A DNA stretch of 41,695 nt, from NCBI GenBank assembly GCA_964481705.1, contig CAYZUC010000017.1, positions 1 through 41,695 on the forward strand, given 5' to 3'. The stretch comes from CAYZUC01 sp964481705 (GTDB taxonomy: Bacteria > Bacillota > Clostridia > Lachnospirales > Lachnospiraceae). Positions within the stretch are counted from its first letter, which is position 1; every line of letters begins with the position of its first letter. The position numbers and the translations under genes are program-made. Below are positions 8,881-18,227 of this stretch, in pieces. The notes below the pieces were generated by a model. It searched no databases. It was given only the letters and a program-made list of their open reading frames with translations, and was not told the origin of the DNA.

Positions 8881-10458
8881 ATGTGTTCAATTATGGGATA
8901 TCTGGGTAAGAGTATTACAGAGGAGAAATTTCGGGAATGTTTTGACAGAACCATTTCCAGAGGACCGGATATGAAGAGAATAGAAACCTTTGAAGGAGGA
9001 ATTCTGGGATTTGAAAGACTGTCAATTATGGGAGTATCTGAGAAGGGTATGCAACCCTTTCACTTGGATGATAGTAGATTGGTTTGTAATGGAGAGGTTT
9101 ATGGTTTCCGACCAATAAGAGAAAAGCTATCTGAAATTTATACCTTTGAAAGTGAATCGGATTGTGAGATTCTACTTCCTATGTATGAACAATATGGTGT
9201 CGAGATGTTCGTAAAATTGGATGCAGAGTTTGCCTGTATCATTTATGATTCCAAGAAAAAATCACTGGTTGCTGCAAGAGATCCGATTGGAATTCGTCCG
9301 TTATATTACGGTTATACAGAGGAAAAGGAAATTGTCTTTGCAAGTGAAGCCAAGAATCTTGTTGGGTTGGTAGACAGAATTCAGCCATTTCCTCCCGGAC
9401 ATTATTATGCAGACGGAAAATTTATATGCTATCGTGATATGTCAAAAGTGGAGAAGGTATGTGAGGATGATGTAGATACCATATGTGAAAAAATCCATGA
9501 CAAACTGGTGAAGGGAATCGAAAAGAGACTTGATGCTGATACACCAGTAGGATTTCTTTTAAGTGGTGGATTAGATAGCTCTCTAGTATGTGCAGTATCT
9601 GCAAAGCTTCTCAAAAGGCCGATTCGTACCTTTGCCATTGGTATGAAGACAGATGCCATTGATTTGAAATATGCAAAACAGGTCGCTGATTATATTCACA
9701 GCGCTCACACAGAAATCATCATTAACAAAGAGGATGTACTGGAATCCCTGTCTACCGTAATTGCGATACTTGGAACCTATGATATTACAACCATTCGTGC
9801 CAGTGTGGGAATGTATCTGATTTGTAAAGCCATTCATGAGCAGACAGATGTGAGGGTTTTGCTTACCGGGGAAATTAGTGATGAGTTGTTTGGTTATAAG
9901 TATACGGACTTTGCACCTGATGCAAAGAGTTTTCAGGAAGAATCTGCAAAGAGAATCAGAGAACTGCATATGTATGATGTGTTGCGTGCTGACCGTTGCA
10001 TTTCTGTAAACTCTTTGGAAGCAAGAGTTCCTTTTGGAGATCTTGATTTTGTACAGTATGTTATGAGTATTGACCCTGCGAAGAAGATGAATGTGTATGG
10101 AAAAGGAAAGTATCTGTTACGTAAGGCCTTTGAGGGAGATTATTTACCCGAAGATATTCGTATGCGTGAGAAAGCTGCTTTCTCTGATGCTGTTGGTCAT
10201 TCTTTGGTAGATGATATCAAGGAATATGCAGAAAAGTATTACTCGGAAGAAGCTTTTATTGCAGGATGCAAAAAGTATTCCTTCTCGACACCATTTACAA
10301 AAGAATCGTTATTATATCGTGACATTTTTGAGTCCTATTATCCGGGTCAGGCGGAAATGATTGCTGACTTCTGGATGCCAAACAAGGAGTGGGAGGGATG
10401 TAATGTCAACGATCCTTCCGCCCGTGTGCTATCGAATTATGGAAACAGTGGAATCTAG
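8881..10458 (+). CDS. asnB: asparagine synthase, glutamine-hydrolysing
   Basis: Makes asparagine from aspartate, ATP and glutamine. 525 residues. An ATG at 8875 is in frame, but the ATG at 8881 is chosen because class II amidotransferases need Cys directly after the initiator Met (MCSIMGYLG) and because AAAGGAGGG is 8 bases upstream. N-terminal glutaminase domain to about residue 190 (RGPDMKR, FNGEVYGFR-like VCNGEVYGFR), then the synthetase domain with the ATP pyrophosphatase motif LLSGGLDSSL and the conserved EARVPFGD segment. It is 57 bases after purF and 53 before pyrG in the same operon, consistent with joint control of glutamine-consuming reactions. Confidence 0.95.
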   Translation: MCSIMGYLGKSITEEKFRECFDRTISRGPDMKRIETFEGGILGFERLSIMGVSEKGMQPFHLDDSRLVCNGEVYGFRPIREKLSEIYTFESESDCEILLPMYEQYGVEMFVKLDAEFACIIYDSKKKSLVAARDPIGIRPLYYGYTEEKEIVFASEAKNLVGLVDRIQPFPPGHYYADGKFICYRDMSKVEKVCEDDVDTICEKIHDKLVKGIEKRLDADTPVGFLLSGGLDSSLVCAVSAKLLKRPIRTFAIGMKTDAIDLKYAKQVADYIHSAHTEIIINKEDVLESLSTVIAILGTYDITTIRASVGMYLICKAIHEQTDVRVLLTGEISDELFGYKYTDFAPDAKSFQEESAKRIRELHMYDVLRADRCISVNSLEARVPFGDLDFVQYVMSIDPAKKMNVYGKGKYLLRKAFEGDYLPEDIRMREKAAFSDAVGHSLVDDIKEYAEKYYSEEAFIAGCKKYSFSTPFTKESLLYRDIFESYYPGQAEMIADFWMPNKEWEGCNVNDPSARVLSNYGNSGI

Positions 10459-10511
10459 TAAAACCATGAAACGAACACCATCTTGGATGATGATAGGAAA
10501 GGAAAATAGAA

Positions 10512-12125
10512 ATGGTAAAGTATGTATTTGTAACCGGCGGTGTGGTATCAGGACTGGGAAAAGGAATTACCGCGGCTTCCCTTGGCCGTCTTTTGAAAGC
10601 CAGAGGATATCATGTAACGATGCAGAAATTTGATCCGTATATCAATGTCGATCCCGGTACTATGAATCCGATCCAGCATGGAGAGGTTTTTGTTACCGAT
10701 GATGGGACGGAGACAGATTTGGATCTTGGACATTATGAACGATTTATCAATGAAAGTCTTGACTGCAACTCGAATGTAACTACAGGAAAGATTTATTGGT
10801 CCGTATTGAATAAAGAACGACATGGGGACTATGGTGGGGGAACAGTACAGGTCATTCCCCATATTACGAATGAGATTAAGGATCACTTTTATCGTGCAAA
10901 ATCAGAATCAGAGGAGACAATTTCAATTATCGAGATAGGAGGTACGGTAGGAGATATTGAAAGCCAGCCCTTTTTGGAAGCAATTCGACAGTTTCAGGCA
11001 GAAGTGGGGAGAGATAATGCGATTATGATTCAGGTGACTCTCATTCCCTACTTAAAGGCCTCTGGTGAAATGAAGACGAAACCGACGCAGATGAGTGTAA
11101 AGAGTCTACAGAGTATGGGAATCTGGCCGGATATCCTGGTATGTCGTTCGGATTATCCGATAGAAGATTCGATGAGAGAGAAAATTGCTTTATTTTGTAA
11201 CTTAAAAAAGGAACATGTGTTACAAAATCTGGATGCTAAGTCACTTTATGAAGTACCATTGATGATGGAAGAGGAAAACCTGGCGGGAGCAGTCTGTGAA
11301 TGTCTGCATATCCCATGTCCAGCACCAGATTTGGATCAGTGGCGTCAGATGGTAGAAGTGTTCTATCATCCGAAAGAGACGGTAACCATTGCATTGGTTG
11401 GAAAATACGTAGTTTTACATGATGCCTATCTGAGCGTTGTAGAAGCATTGCGTCATGGGGGAATTGCCAATGAGGCAGAGGTAAATATCCGATGGGTCGA
11501 TGCAGAGGAATTGAATCCGGATAGTATGGATGAATACCTTCATGATGTGGATGGGATTATTGTACCCGGAGGATTCGGAAGCCGTGGCATTGAAGGTATG
11601 ATTCTAACAGCGCAGTATGCGAGAGTAAATAGGATTCCATATCTTGGTATTTGTTTGGGTATGCAGATTGCCATTGTCGAATTTGCACGAAATATACTTG
11701 GACTTAGCGATGCGGCAAGTACGGAAATTAAGCCGGATACGACCAATCCAATCATTACACTTCTTCCGGAGCAAAACGGAGTGGTAGATTTAGGTGGAAC
11801 ACTTCGACTTGGCGCGTATCCTTGTATCCTTACAGAGGGAACAAAAGCTTTGGAACTCTATGGAAAACGTGAAATATCAGAGAGACATCGTCACCGCTAT
11901 GAAGTAAACAATGATTATCGAGAACGCTTAGAGAAAAATGGAATGATTTTATCCGGAAAATCTCCGAATGACAGAATTGTTGAAATGATCGAATTAAAGG
12001 ATCATCCATTCTTCTTGGCAACACAGGCACATCCGGAGCTTAAATCAAGACCCGATGCACCACACCCACTGTTCACCGGATTAATCCGGGCGGCACTAGA
12101 AAATGAAAAGGAGGAACCATTATGA
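10512..12125 (+). CDS. pyrG: CTP synthase
   Basis: Converts UTP to CTP using ATP and the amide of glutamine. 537 residues, the usual family length. The N-terminal synthetase domain has the nucleotide loop VTGGVVSGLGKGI and the IQHGEVFVT region. The C-terminal class I glutaminase has the nucleophile motif GICLGMQ and the His-Glu pair in AHPELKSRP. The last codons contain AAGGAGG, which serves as the ribosome binding site of gltB, and the stop overlaps the gltB start (ATGA). The two genes are therefore translationally coupled, unusual for pyrG, which is often monocistronic or next to rpoE in Firmicutes. Confidence 0.97.
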   Translation: MVKYVFVTGGVVSGLGKGITAASLGRLLKARGYHVTMQKFDPYINVDPGTMNPIQHGEVFVTDDGTETDLDLGHYERFINESLDCNSNVTTGKIYWSVLNKERHGDYGGGTVQVIPHITNEIKDHFYRAKSESEETISIIEIGGTVGDIESQPFLEAIRQFQAEVGRDNAIMIQVTLIPYLKASGEMKTKPTQMSVKSLQSMGIWPDILVCRSDYPIEDSMREKIALFCNLKKEHVLQNLDAKSLYEVPLMMEEENLAGAVCECLHIPCPAPDLDQWRQMVEVFYHPKETVTIALVGKYVVLHDAYLSVVEALRHGGIANEAEVNIRWVDAEELNPDSMDEYLHDVDGIIVPGGFGSRGIEGMILTAQYARVNRIPYLGICLGMQIAIVEFARNILGLSDAASTEIKPDTTNPIITLLPEQNGVVDLGGTLRLGAYPCILTEGTKALELYGKREISERHRHRYEVNNDYRERLEKNGMILSGKSPNDRIVEMIELKDHPFFLATQAHPELKSRPDAPHPLFTGLIRAALENEKEEPL

Positions 12126-15100
12126 GTGAAGGACACCAACAGAAGAGTCTATACCAGGAATCATTTGAACATGATAATTGCGGAATCGGAGCAATTGTAA
12201 ACACCCGAGGTATCAAGAGCCATCAAATCGTTGATGATGCTTTAAAGATTGTAGAAAATCTGGAGCATCGTGCAGGAAAAGATGGAGAAGGGAAGACAGG
12301 AGACGGAGTTGGAATCCTGACTCAGATTCCTCATCGTTTTTTCGCAGAAGTATGTCCGACGAAGGGAATTAAAATTGGGAAAGAACGTGAGTATGGCGTA
12401 GGAATGTTTTTCTTTCCACAAAATGAGTTGAAATGCAGCCAAGCGAAAAAAATGTTTGAAGTTATCGTAGAGAAGGAAAATCTGAAATTCCTAGGTTGGA
12501 GAGAGGTATCCACACATCCCGACGTTCTCGGACAAAAAGCTCTTGATAGTATGCCAGGTATTTTTCAGGCATTTATTGAAAGACCCTCTGATGCAAAGAG
12601 TGATCTCGATTTTGATCGAAGATTATATGTAGCAAGACGGGTATTTGAGCAGAGTAATGACAATTCCTACGTTCCTTCTTTATCATGCAGAACGATTGTA
12701 TATAAGGGAATGTTTTTAGTAGGACAGTTACGGACCTTTTTTGCAGATTTGCAGGATGAACGTTATGAATCTGCAATTGCTACCGTACACTCCAGATTCT
12801 CAACGAATACGAATCCAAGCTGGGACAGAGCACATCCCAATCGGATGTTGGTTCATAATGGAGAGATTAATACGATCAAAGGAAATGCAGATAAAATGCT
12901 TGCACGTGAGGAAACCATGCACACCAGTCTTTTCTCAACCGAGGATATGACAAAGGTTTTGCCGGTAATTCCAAAGTCTGGTTCTGATTCTGCGATGTTG
13001 GACAACACCTTGGAATTCTTAATGATGAGCGGCATGGATCTGCCACTTGCGGCCATGGTTCTGATACCGGAGCCTTGGAGTCACAACGATACGATTTCCC
13101 AGGAGGGAAGAGATTTCTACCAGTATTATGCAACAATGATGGAGCCTTGGGATGGCCCCGCTTCTGTCGTATTTTCCGATGGAGATATCATGGGTGCAAT
13201 ACTCGACCGTAATGGATTGCGTCCCTCTCGTTACTATATCATGGATGATAATCGATTGATTCTGTCCTCAGAGGTTGGTGTTTTGGAGATGGATGATGCA
13301 CATATCCTAAAAAAAGAGCGTTTACATCCGGGCAAAATGCTTCTCGTAGATACGATCGAAGGAAAAGTGCTTTCGGATGATGAAATCAAAGACCGTTATG
13401 CGAAGAAGGAGCCTTACGGAGAATGGCTTGACAGCAATCTGGTTACCTTGCATGAGATTAAAATTCCAAATCTACGTACGCCTTCCTATACAAAAACGGA
13501 GCTTATGCGGTTACAGAAGTCTTTTGGATATACCTATGAGGATTATAGTGAGGAAATAAAAAATATGGCACTCACAGGCTCAGAGCATATTGGTGCGATG
13601 GGAATTGATACTCCAATAGCTGTATTATCCAAGGAGTATCAGCCTCTTTTTTATTACTTCAAACAGCTCTTTGCGCAGGTAACCAATCCTCCTATTGATG
13701 CCGTGCGTGAGAAGATTGTAACTTCTACAACGGTGTATGTGGGAAAGAATGGAAATCTTCTCTCAGAGAGGGCAGAAAACTGCCAGATGCTTAAGATAGA
13801 AAATCCGATTCTGACAGATCTTGATTTACTTAAAATAGAACATATGAATCACAAGGGATTTCAGGTAGAAAAGGTATCGATGCTGTATTACAAAAGTACG
13901 CCAATGAATCGTGTTCTGGAACACCTTTTTGTGAAGGTAGATAAGGCATATCGTGATGGGGCAAATATATTGATTTTGTCTGATCGAGGGGTAGATGAGA
14001 ACCATGTGGCGATTCCGTCTTTACTTGCTGTGGCAGCAGTTCATAAATATCTGGTTCAGACAAAAAAGTGTACTGCGATGTCTCTGATTTTGGAATCAGG
14101 TGAGCCTAGAGAGGTGCATCATTTTGCAACGTTACTTGGATATGGAGCCAGTGCTGTCAATCCTTATCTGGCGCATGCGTCAATTGCAGAGTTGGTAGAC
14201 GAAGGATTACTGGACAAGGATTATTACCCTGCAGTCGAGGATTATGATCATGCAGTCTTACAGGGGATCGTTAAGATTGCATCCAAAATGGGCATTTCTA
14301 CCATTCAATCCTATCAAGGAAGCAAAATCTTTGAAGCGATTGGAATCAGTGAGGATGTTATCAACCAATACTTTACCGGAACAGTTAGTAGAATCGGTGG
14401 AATTACGCTGGAGGATATTGCAGAACAGACTGATAAACAGCATTCAAAAGCTTTTGATCCGTTGGGATTGCCTACTGATTTGACAATTGGTTCGGTTGGA
14501 CGCCATAAGATGCGCTCTCAAGGTGAAGAACACAGATATAATCCACAGACAATTCATATGCTGCAGATGTCGACCAGAGAAGGTGATTATCAGAAGTTTA
14601 AAGATTATACCAGGATGGTGGATGCAGAAAAGACCGGTTATTTGCGTAGTCTGATGGATTTTCAATATCCGGAACAGGGAATCGATTTATCACTTGTTGA
14701 GAGTGAGGATGATATTGTACGTAGATTTAAGACAGGAGCCATGTCTTACGGTTCGATTTCGGAGGAAGCTCATGAAGCTCTTGCCATCGCTATGAACCAC
14801 TTACACGGAAAATCAAACAGTGGCGAAGGAGGTGAGAGTGATGAACGTCTGGAATCTGCTGGAACAAAGCATGATCGTAGTTCAGCAATCAAACAGGTGG
14901 CCAGTGGACGATTTGGTGTAACAAGCAGATATCTTGTCAGTGCAAGAGAGATTCAGATAAAAATGGCGCAAGGGGCAAAGCCTGGTGAGGGAGGTCATCT
15001 TCCTGCGAAAAAAGTTTACCCTTGGATTGCTAAGACTCGTCATTCTACGCCCGGTGTCAGTCTGATTTCCCCACCACCACATCACGATATTTATTCGATC

Positions 15101-16660
15101 GAGGATTTGGCACAATTAATCTATGATTTAAAGTGTGCTAATAAGGAAGCACGTATCTCTGTTAAGCTTGTTTCTGAAGCGGGTGTTGGAACAATTGCCG
15201 CCGGTGTTGCAAAGGCTGGTGCTGAGGTAGTATTGATTTCCGGTTATGATGGTGGAACAGGAGCAGCGCCATTAAGCTCTATTCACAATGCAGGTCTTCC
15301 ATGGGAACTTGGTCTCGCTGAGACACATCAGACATTGATTCAGAATGGTTTGCGTAATCGAGTAGTTATTGAGACGGATGGCAAATTAATGAGTGGACGT
15401 GATGTTGCTATAGCAGCAATACTTGGAGCAGAAGAGTACGGATTTGCAACTGCACCACTGGTTACATTAGGGTGTGTTATGATGAGAGTCTGCAATCTGG
15501 ATACATGTCCAATGGGAATTGCGACCCAGAATCCAGAGCTTCGGAAACGTTTTATTGGAAAACCGGAGTATGTTGAGAACTTTATGAGATTTGTGGCACG
15601 TGAATTGCGTGAGTATATGGCAAGACTTGGTGTGCGTACGGTAAACGAACTGATTGGAAGAACAGATTTACTATGTACAAAGAGGGGTCTTTCTAATCGT
15701 GAAGCACAGATTGATCTTCACAGAGTTCTGAGTAACACGAAGGAAAGTGACTGTATCTTCCATCCGGAATTACGTTTTGACTTCAAATTGGAAGAAACAA
15801 AGGATGAAGCCATGCTGTTGAAGAATCCGGATATTCTGTCGGCGATAGAAAAAGGAACGAAAAAGAGCATTGCCATTACGGTATCGAATACTGACCGTGC
15901 ATTTGGGACACTTTTGGGTGCACAGATTACAAGAAAACATCATTCTGGAATGGATGATGATACCATTACGGTAAATTGTAAGGGATATGGAGGACAAAGC
16001 TTTGGCGCATTTATTCCAAAGGGACTTACGATTATGCTGACTGGTGACAGCAATGATTACTTCGGTAAGGGCTTATCAGGTGGAAAACTGACCGTTAAGG
16101 CACCGGAAAATGCAGCATATGAAGCCGAAGATAATATTATAATTGGAAATGTAGCATTGTATGGAGCAACCTCAGGTGAAGCTTATATTGCCGGAATGGC
16201 CGGGGAGCGTTTTTGCGTACGTAATTCCGGCGCCGATGCAGTAGTCGAGGGTGTTGGTGAGCATGGATGTGAATATATGACCGGTGGACGTGTCTGCATA
16301 ATCGGTCCTACCGGAAAGAACTTTGCAGCAGGTATGAGTGGTGGCATTGCCTATGTTCTGGATGAAGAAAACCATCTATATCGCAATATGAACCAGGAAA
16401 TGGTTCTGATGGAAAATGTAGAATCCAAGCATGATAAGGAAGAATTAAAGGATATGCTGGAGAAACACTATGCTGGTACAGGTTCCAAGAAGGCAAAACG
16501 AATTTTGGAACATTTTGATGAGTATTTGCCCAAATTCAAGAAGATAATCCCGGAGGATTATAAGAATATGCTGGTTATGATCAGTCATTTTGAGGAACAG
16601 GGACTAAATTACGAACAAGCTCAGATTGAAGCTTTCTATGAGAGCAATCAAAGCAAATAA
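12122..16660 (+). CDS. gltB: glutamate synthase, large (alpha) subunit
   Basis: Transfers the glutamine amide nitrogen to 2-oxoglutarate, giving two glutamates. 1512 residues, full length. The class II glutaminase nucleophile is Cys20 (HDN-CGIG), so a 19-residue propeptide is removed. The central and FMN-binding synthase domains follow, with the 3Fe-4S cysteines spaced C-x5-C-x4-C in CVMMRVCNLDTC, and a C-terminal beta-helix with many GG repeats (GGQSFGAF, GLSGGKL, AGMSGG). It overlaps pyrG by four bases and precedes gltD by 18 bases. With the glutamine synthetases encoded opposite, it completes the GS-GOGAT cycle. Confidence 0.97.
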   Translation: MSEGHQQKSLYQESFEHDNCGIGAIVNTRGIKSHQIVDDALKIVENLEHRAGKDGEGKTGDGVGILTQIPHRFFAEVCPTKGIKIGKEREYGVGMFFFPQNELKCSQAKKMFEVIVEKENLKFLGWREVSTHPDVLGQKALDSMPGIFQAFIERPSDAKSDLDFDRRLYVARRVFEQSNDNSYVPSLSCRTIVYKGMFLVGQLRTFFADLQDERYESAIATVHSRFSTNTNPSWDRAHPNRMLVHNGEINTIKGNADKMLAREETMHTSLFSTEDMTKVLPVIPKSGSDSAMLDNTLEFLMMSGMDLPLAAMVLIPEPWSHNDTISQEGRDFYQYYATMMEPWDGPASVVFSDGDIMGAILDRNGLRPSRYYIMDDNRLILSSEVGVLEMDDAHILKKERLHPGKMLLVDTIEGKVLSDDEIKDRYAKKEPYGEWLDSNLVTLHEIKIPNLRTPSYTKTELMRLQKSFGYTYEDYSEEIKNMALTGSEHIGAMGIDTPIAVLSKEYQPLFYYFKQLFAQVTNPPIDAVREKIVTSTTVYVGKNGNLLSERAENCQMLKIENPILTDLDLLKIEHMNHKGFQVEKVSMLYYKSTPMNRVLEHLFVKVDKAYRDGANILILSDRGVDENHVAIPSLLAVAAVHKYLVQTKKCTAMSLILESGEPREVHHFATLLGYGASAVNPYLAHASIAELVDEGLLDKDYYPAVEDYDHAVLQGIVKIASKMGISTIQSYQGSKIFEAIGISEDVINQYFTGTVSRIGGITLEDIAEQTDKQHSKAFDPLGLPTDLTIGSVGRHKMRSQGEEHRYNPQTIHMLQMSTREGDYQKFKDYTRMVDAEKTGYLRSLMDFQYPEQGIDLSLVESEDDIVRRFKTGAMSYGSISEEAHEALAIAMNHLHGKSNSGEGGESDERLESAGTKHDRSSAIKQVASGRFGVTSRYLVSAREIQIKMAQGAKPGEGGHLPAKKVYPWIAKTRHSTPGVSLISPPPHHDIYSIEDLAQLIYDLKCANKEARISVKLVSEAGVGTIAAGVAKAGAEVVLISGYDGGTGAAPLSSIHNAGLPWELGLAETHQTLIQNGLRNRVVIETDGKLMSGRDVAIAAILGAEEYGFATAPLVTLGCVMMRVCNLDTCPMGIATQNPELRKRFIGKPEYVENFMRFVARELREYMARLGVRTVNELIGRTDLLCTKRGLSNREAQIDLHRVLSNTKESDCIFHPELRFDFKLEETKDEAMLLKNPDILSAIEKGTKKSIAITVSNTDRAFGTLLGAQITRKHHSGMDDDTITVNCKGYGGQSFGAFIPKGLTIMLTGDSNDYFGKGLSGGKLTVKAPENAAYEAEDNIIIGNVALYGATSGEAYIAGMAGERFCVRNSGADAVVEGVGEHGCEYMTGGRVCIIGPTGKNFAAGMSGGIAYVLDEENHLYRNMNQEMVLMENVESKHDKEELKDMLEKHYAGTGSKKAKRILEHFDEYLPKFKKIIPEDYKNMLVMISHFEEQGLNYEQAQIEAFYESNQSK

Positions 16661-16678
16661 GAAGTGGAGGGTATGGAA

Positions 16679-18148
16679 ATGGGAAAAGCAATAGAAGTAA
16701 CAGAAAGAATCAAGAATTTCAAAGAATTCCATGGAAAGCCATCCACGGAAGAGCAAAGATCGCAGGGACTTCGCTGTATGGCCTGTGGTGTTCCGTTTTG
16801 TCAGGCAGGAGTAATGATTGCCGGAATGGCATCCGGATGTCCCTTGCATAATCTGGTTCCGGAAACCAATCAATTGGTCGCACAGGGAAACTGGGGACAG
16901 GCATATATTCGGTTAAGTAAAACGCACAGCTTTCCGGAATTTACCTCCCGTGTCTGCCCGGCTCTGTGCGAAGCGGCTTGTACGTGTGGCCTGAACGAAC
17001 ATCCGGTTTCTACAAAGGATAATGAAAGATGTATCATTGAATATGCATTTGCGAACGGTATGGTAACGGAAGAGACTACTCAGAATCGCACCGGTAAGAA
17101 GGTAGCTGTGATTGGGAGTGGACCATCCGGGCTCGCTGCAGCACAGCTTTTGAATCGCCGTGGACATTTGGTAACTGTTTTTGAGAGAAAAGATCGTGTT
17201 GGCGGTTTGCTTCGTTATGGAATTCCTAATATGAAGCTCGACAAACGTGTTATAGACCGTAGAGTGGAACTTATGGAAAAAGCAGGAGTTGAATTTCGGT
17301 GCAATGCAGATGTGGGAAAGGATATTGCGGCTGAAGAGATATTGGAACAGTTCGACCGCGTCATTCTCTGTTGTGGTGCTTCTCATCCAAGAGATATCAA
17401 AGCTACCGGAAGAGAGGCTAAGGGAATTTATTTCGCAGTAGATTTCTTATCAGAGGTAAGCAAAAAGCTGATGGATGAGGATTATGCTGATGATAAGGTC
17501 ATCTCAGCAAAGAGCTTTCGTTTTGGAACGCTCGTCGGAAAAAATGTCATTGTAATCGGCGGTGGAGATACCGGAAATGATTGTGTAGGAACCAGCATTC
17601 GACTTGGCGCGAAAAACGTGATCCAGTTGGAAATGATGCCGGAACCGCCACATGAGAGAGTGAAAAGTAATCCATGGCCTGAATGGCCAAAAGTCCTGAA
17701 AACAGACTATGGTCAGGAGGAAGCGATTCACGTATATGGAAAGGATCCTCGAATCTATCACACAACGGTTCAGGAGTTTATCAAGGATGCCAAAGGAAAG
17801 CTGAAAGCAATCAAAATCGTAAGTCTTATGCCAGAAAACGATCCTAAAACAGGACGCATAAATATGGTACCTGTAAAAGGCAGCGAGAAAGAGCTGAAAG
17901 CTGACTTGGTATTGATTGCCGCAGGGTTCCTTGGAAGCGAGGAGTACGTAACAAAGGCTTTTCGGGTAGAGACTGATGCAAGAAGCAATGTGAAGACTGC
18001 GCCAAGTATGTATCAGACATCCAAACAAAAGGTATTTACAGCGGGAGATATGCATCGAGGACAATCCCTGGTAGTATGGGCAATCGCGGAAGGACGTGCA
18101 GTAGCAAAAGAAGTGGATGAATCATTGATGGGTTACACGAATCTATAA
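16679..18148 (+). CDS. gltD: glutamate synthase, small (beta) subunit
   Basis: NAD(P)H-oxidising subunit that feeds electrons to GltB. 489 residues. The N-terminal cysteine-rich region (CMACGVPFC, CPLHN, CPALCEAACTC) carries the 4Fe-4S clusters. An FAD loop follows (VAVIGSGPSGLAAA) and then an NAD(P)H loop (VIVIGGGDTGNDC). The frame opens at a GTG at 16664, but the ribosome site TGGAGGG overlaps that start. The ATG at 16679 is 9 bases beyond the site and gives the usual MGK N-terminus. The ATG at 16673 is too close. It is the last gene of the operon and is followed by a terminator. Confidence 0.96.
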   Translation: MGKAIEVTERIKNFKEFHGKPSTEEQRSQGLRCMACGVPFCQAGVMIAGMASGCPLHNLVPETNQLVAQGNWGQAYIRLSKTHSFPEFTSRVCPALCEAACTCGLNEHPVSTKDNERCIIEYAFANGMVTEETTQNRTGKKVAVIGSGPSGLAAAQLLNRRGHLVTVFERKDRVGGLLRYGIPNMKLDKRVIDRRVELMEKAGVEFRCNADVGKDIAAEEILEQFDRVILCCGASHPRDIKATGREAKGIYFAVDFLSEVSKKLMDEDYADDKVISAKSFRFGTLVGKNVIVIGGGDTGNDCVGTSIRLGAKNVIQLEMMPEPPHERVKSNPWPEWPKVLKTDYGQEEAIHVYGKDPRIYHTTVQEFIKDAKGKLKAIKIVSLMPENDPKTGRINMVPVKGSEKELKADLVLIAAGFLGSEEYVTKAFRVETDARSNVKTAPSMYQTSKQKVFTAGDMHRGQSLVVWAIAEGRAVAKEVDESLMGYTNL

Positions 18149-18156
18149 GAAATACA

Positions 18157-18191
18157 AAATCGCTGAGGTCTTACGACATCAGCGATTTTTT
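18157..18191. terminator. bidirectional terminator between gltD and glnA
   Basis: 14-base arms AAATCGCTGAGGTC and GACATCAGCGATTT (one mismatch) around the loop TTAC, with A and T runs on the two sides. It lies between two convergent genes, so it can end transcription from both: the purF-gltD operon (plus) and glnA (minus). Confidence 0.85.
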
Positions 18192-18227
18192 AGAGAAGTC
18201 TTTTACAGTCTCTTCCGTTATTTGAAC

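Noticed and set aside
12122..16660. Possible fusion or internal duplication in the large gltB product
   Set aside because: The 1512-residue length and domain order are normal for the glutamate synthase large subunit.
17504..18064. Long minus-strand open frame (186 residues) inside gltD
   Set aside because: It is wholly antisense to a strongly conserved gene and its translation shows no domain features.
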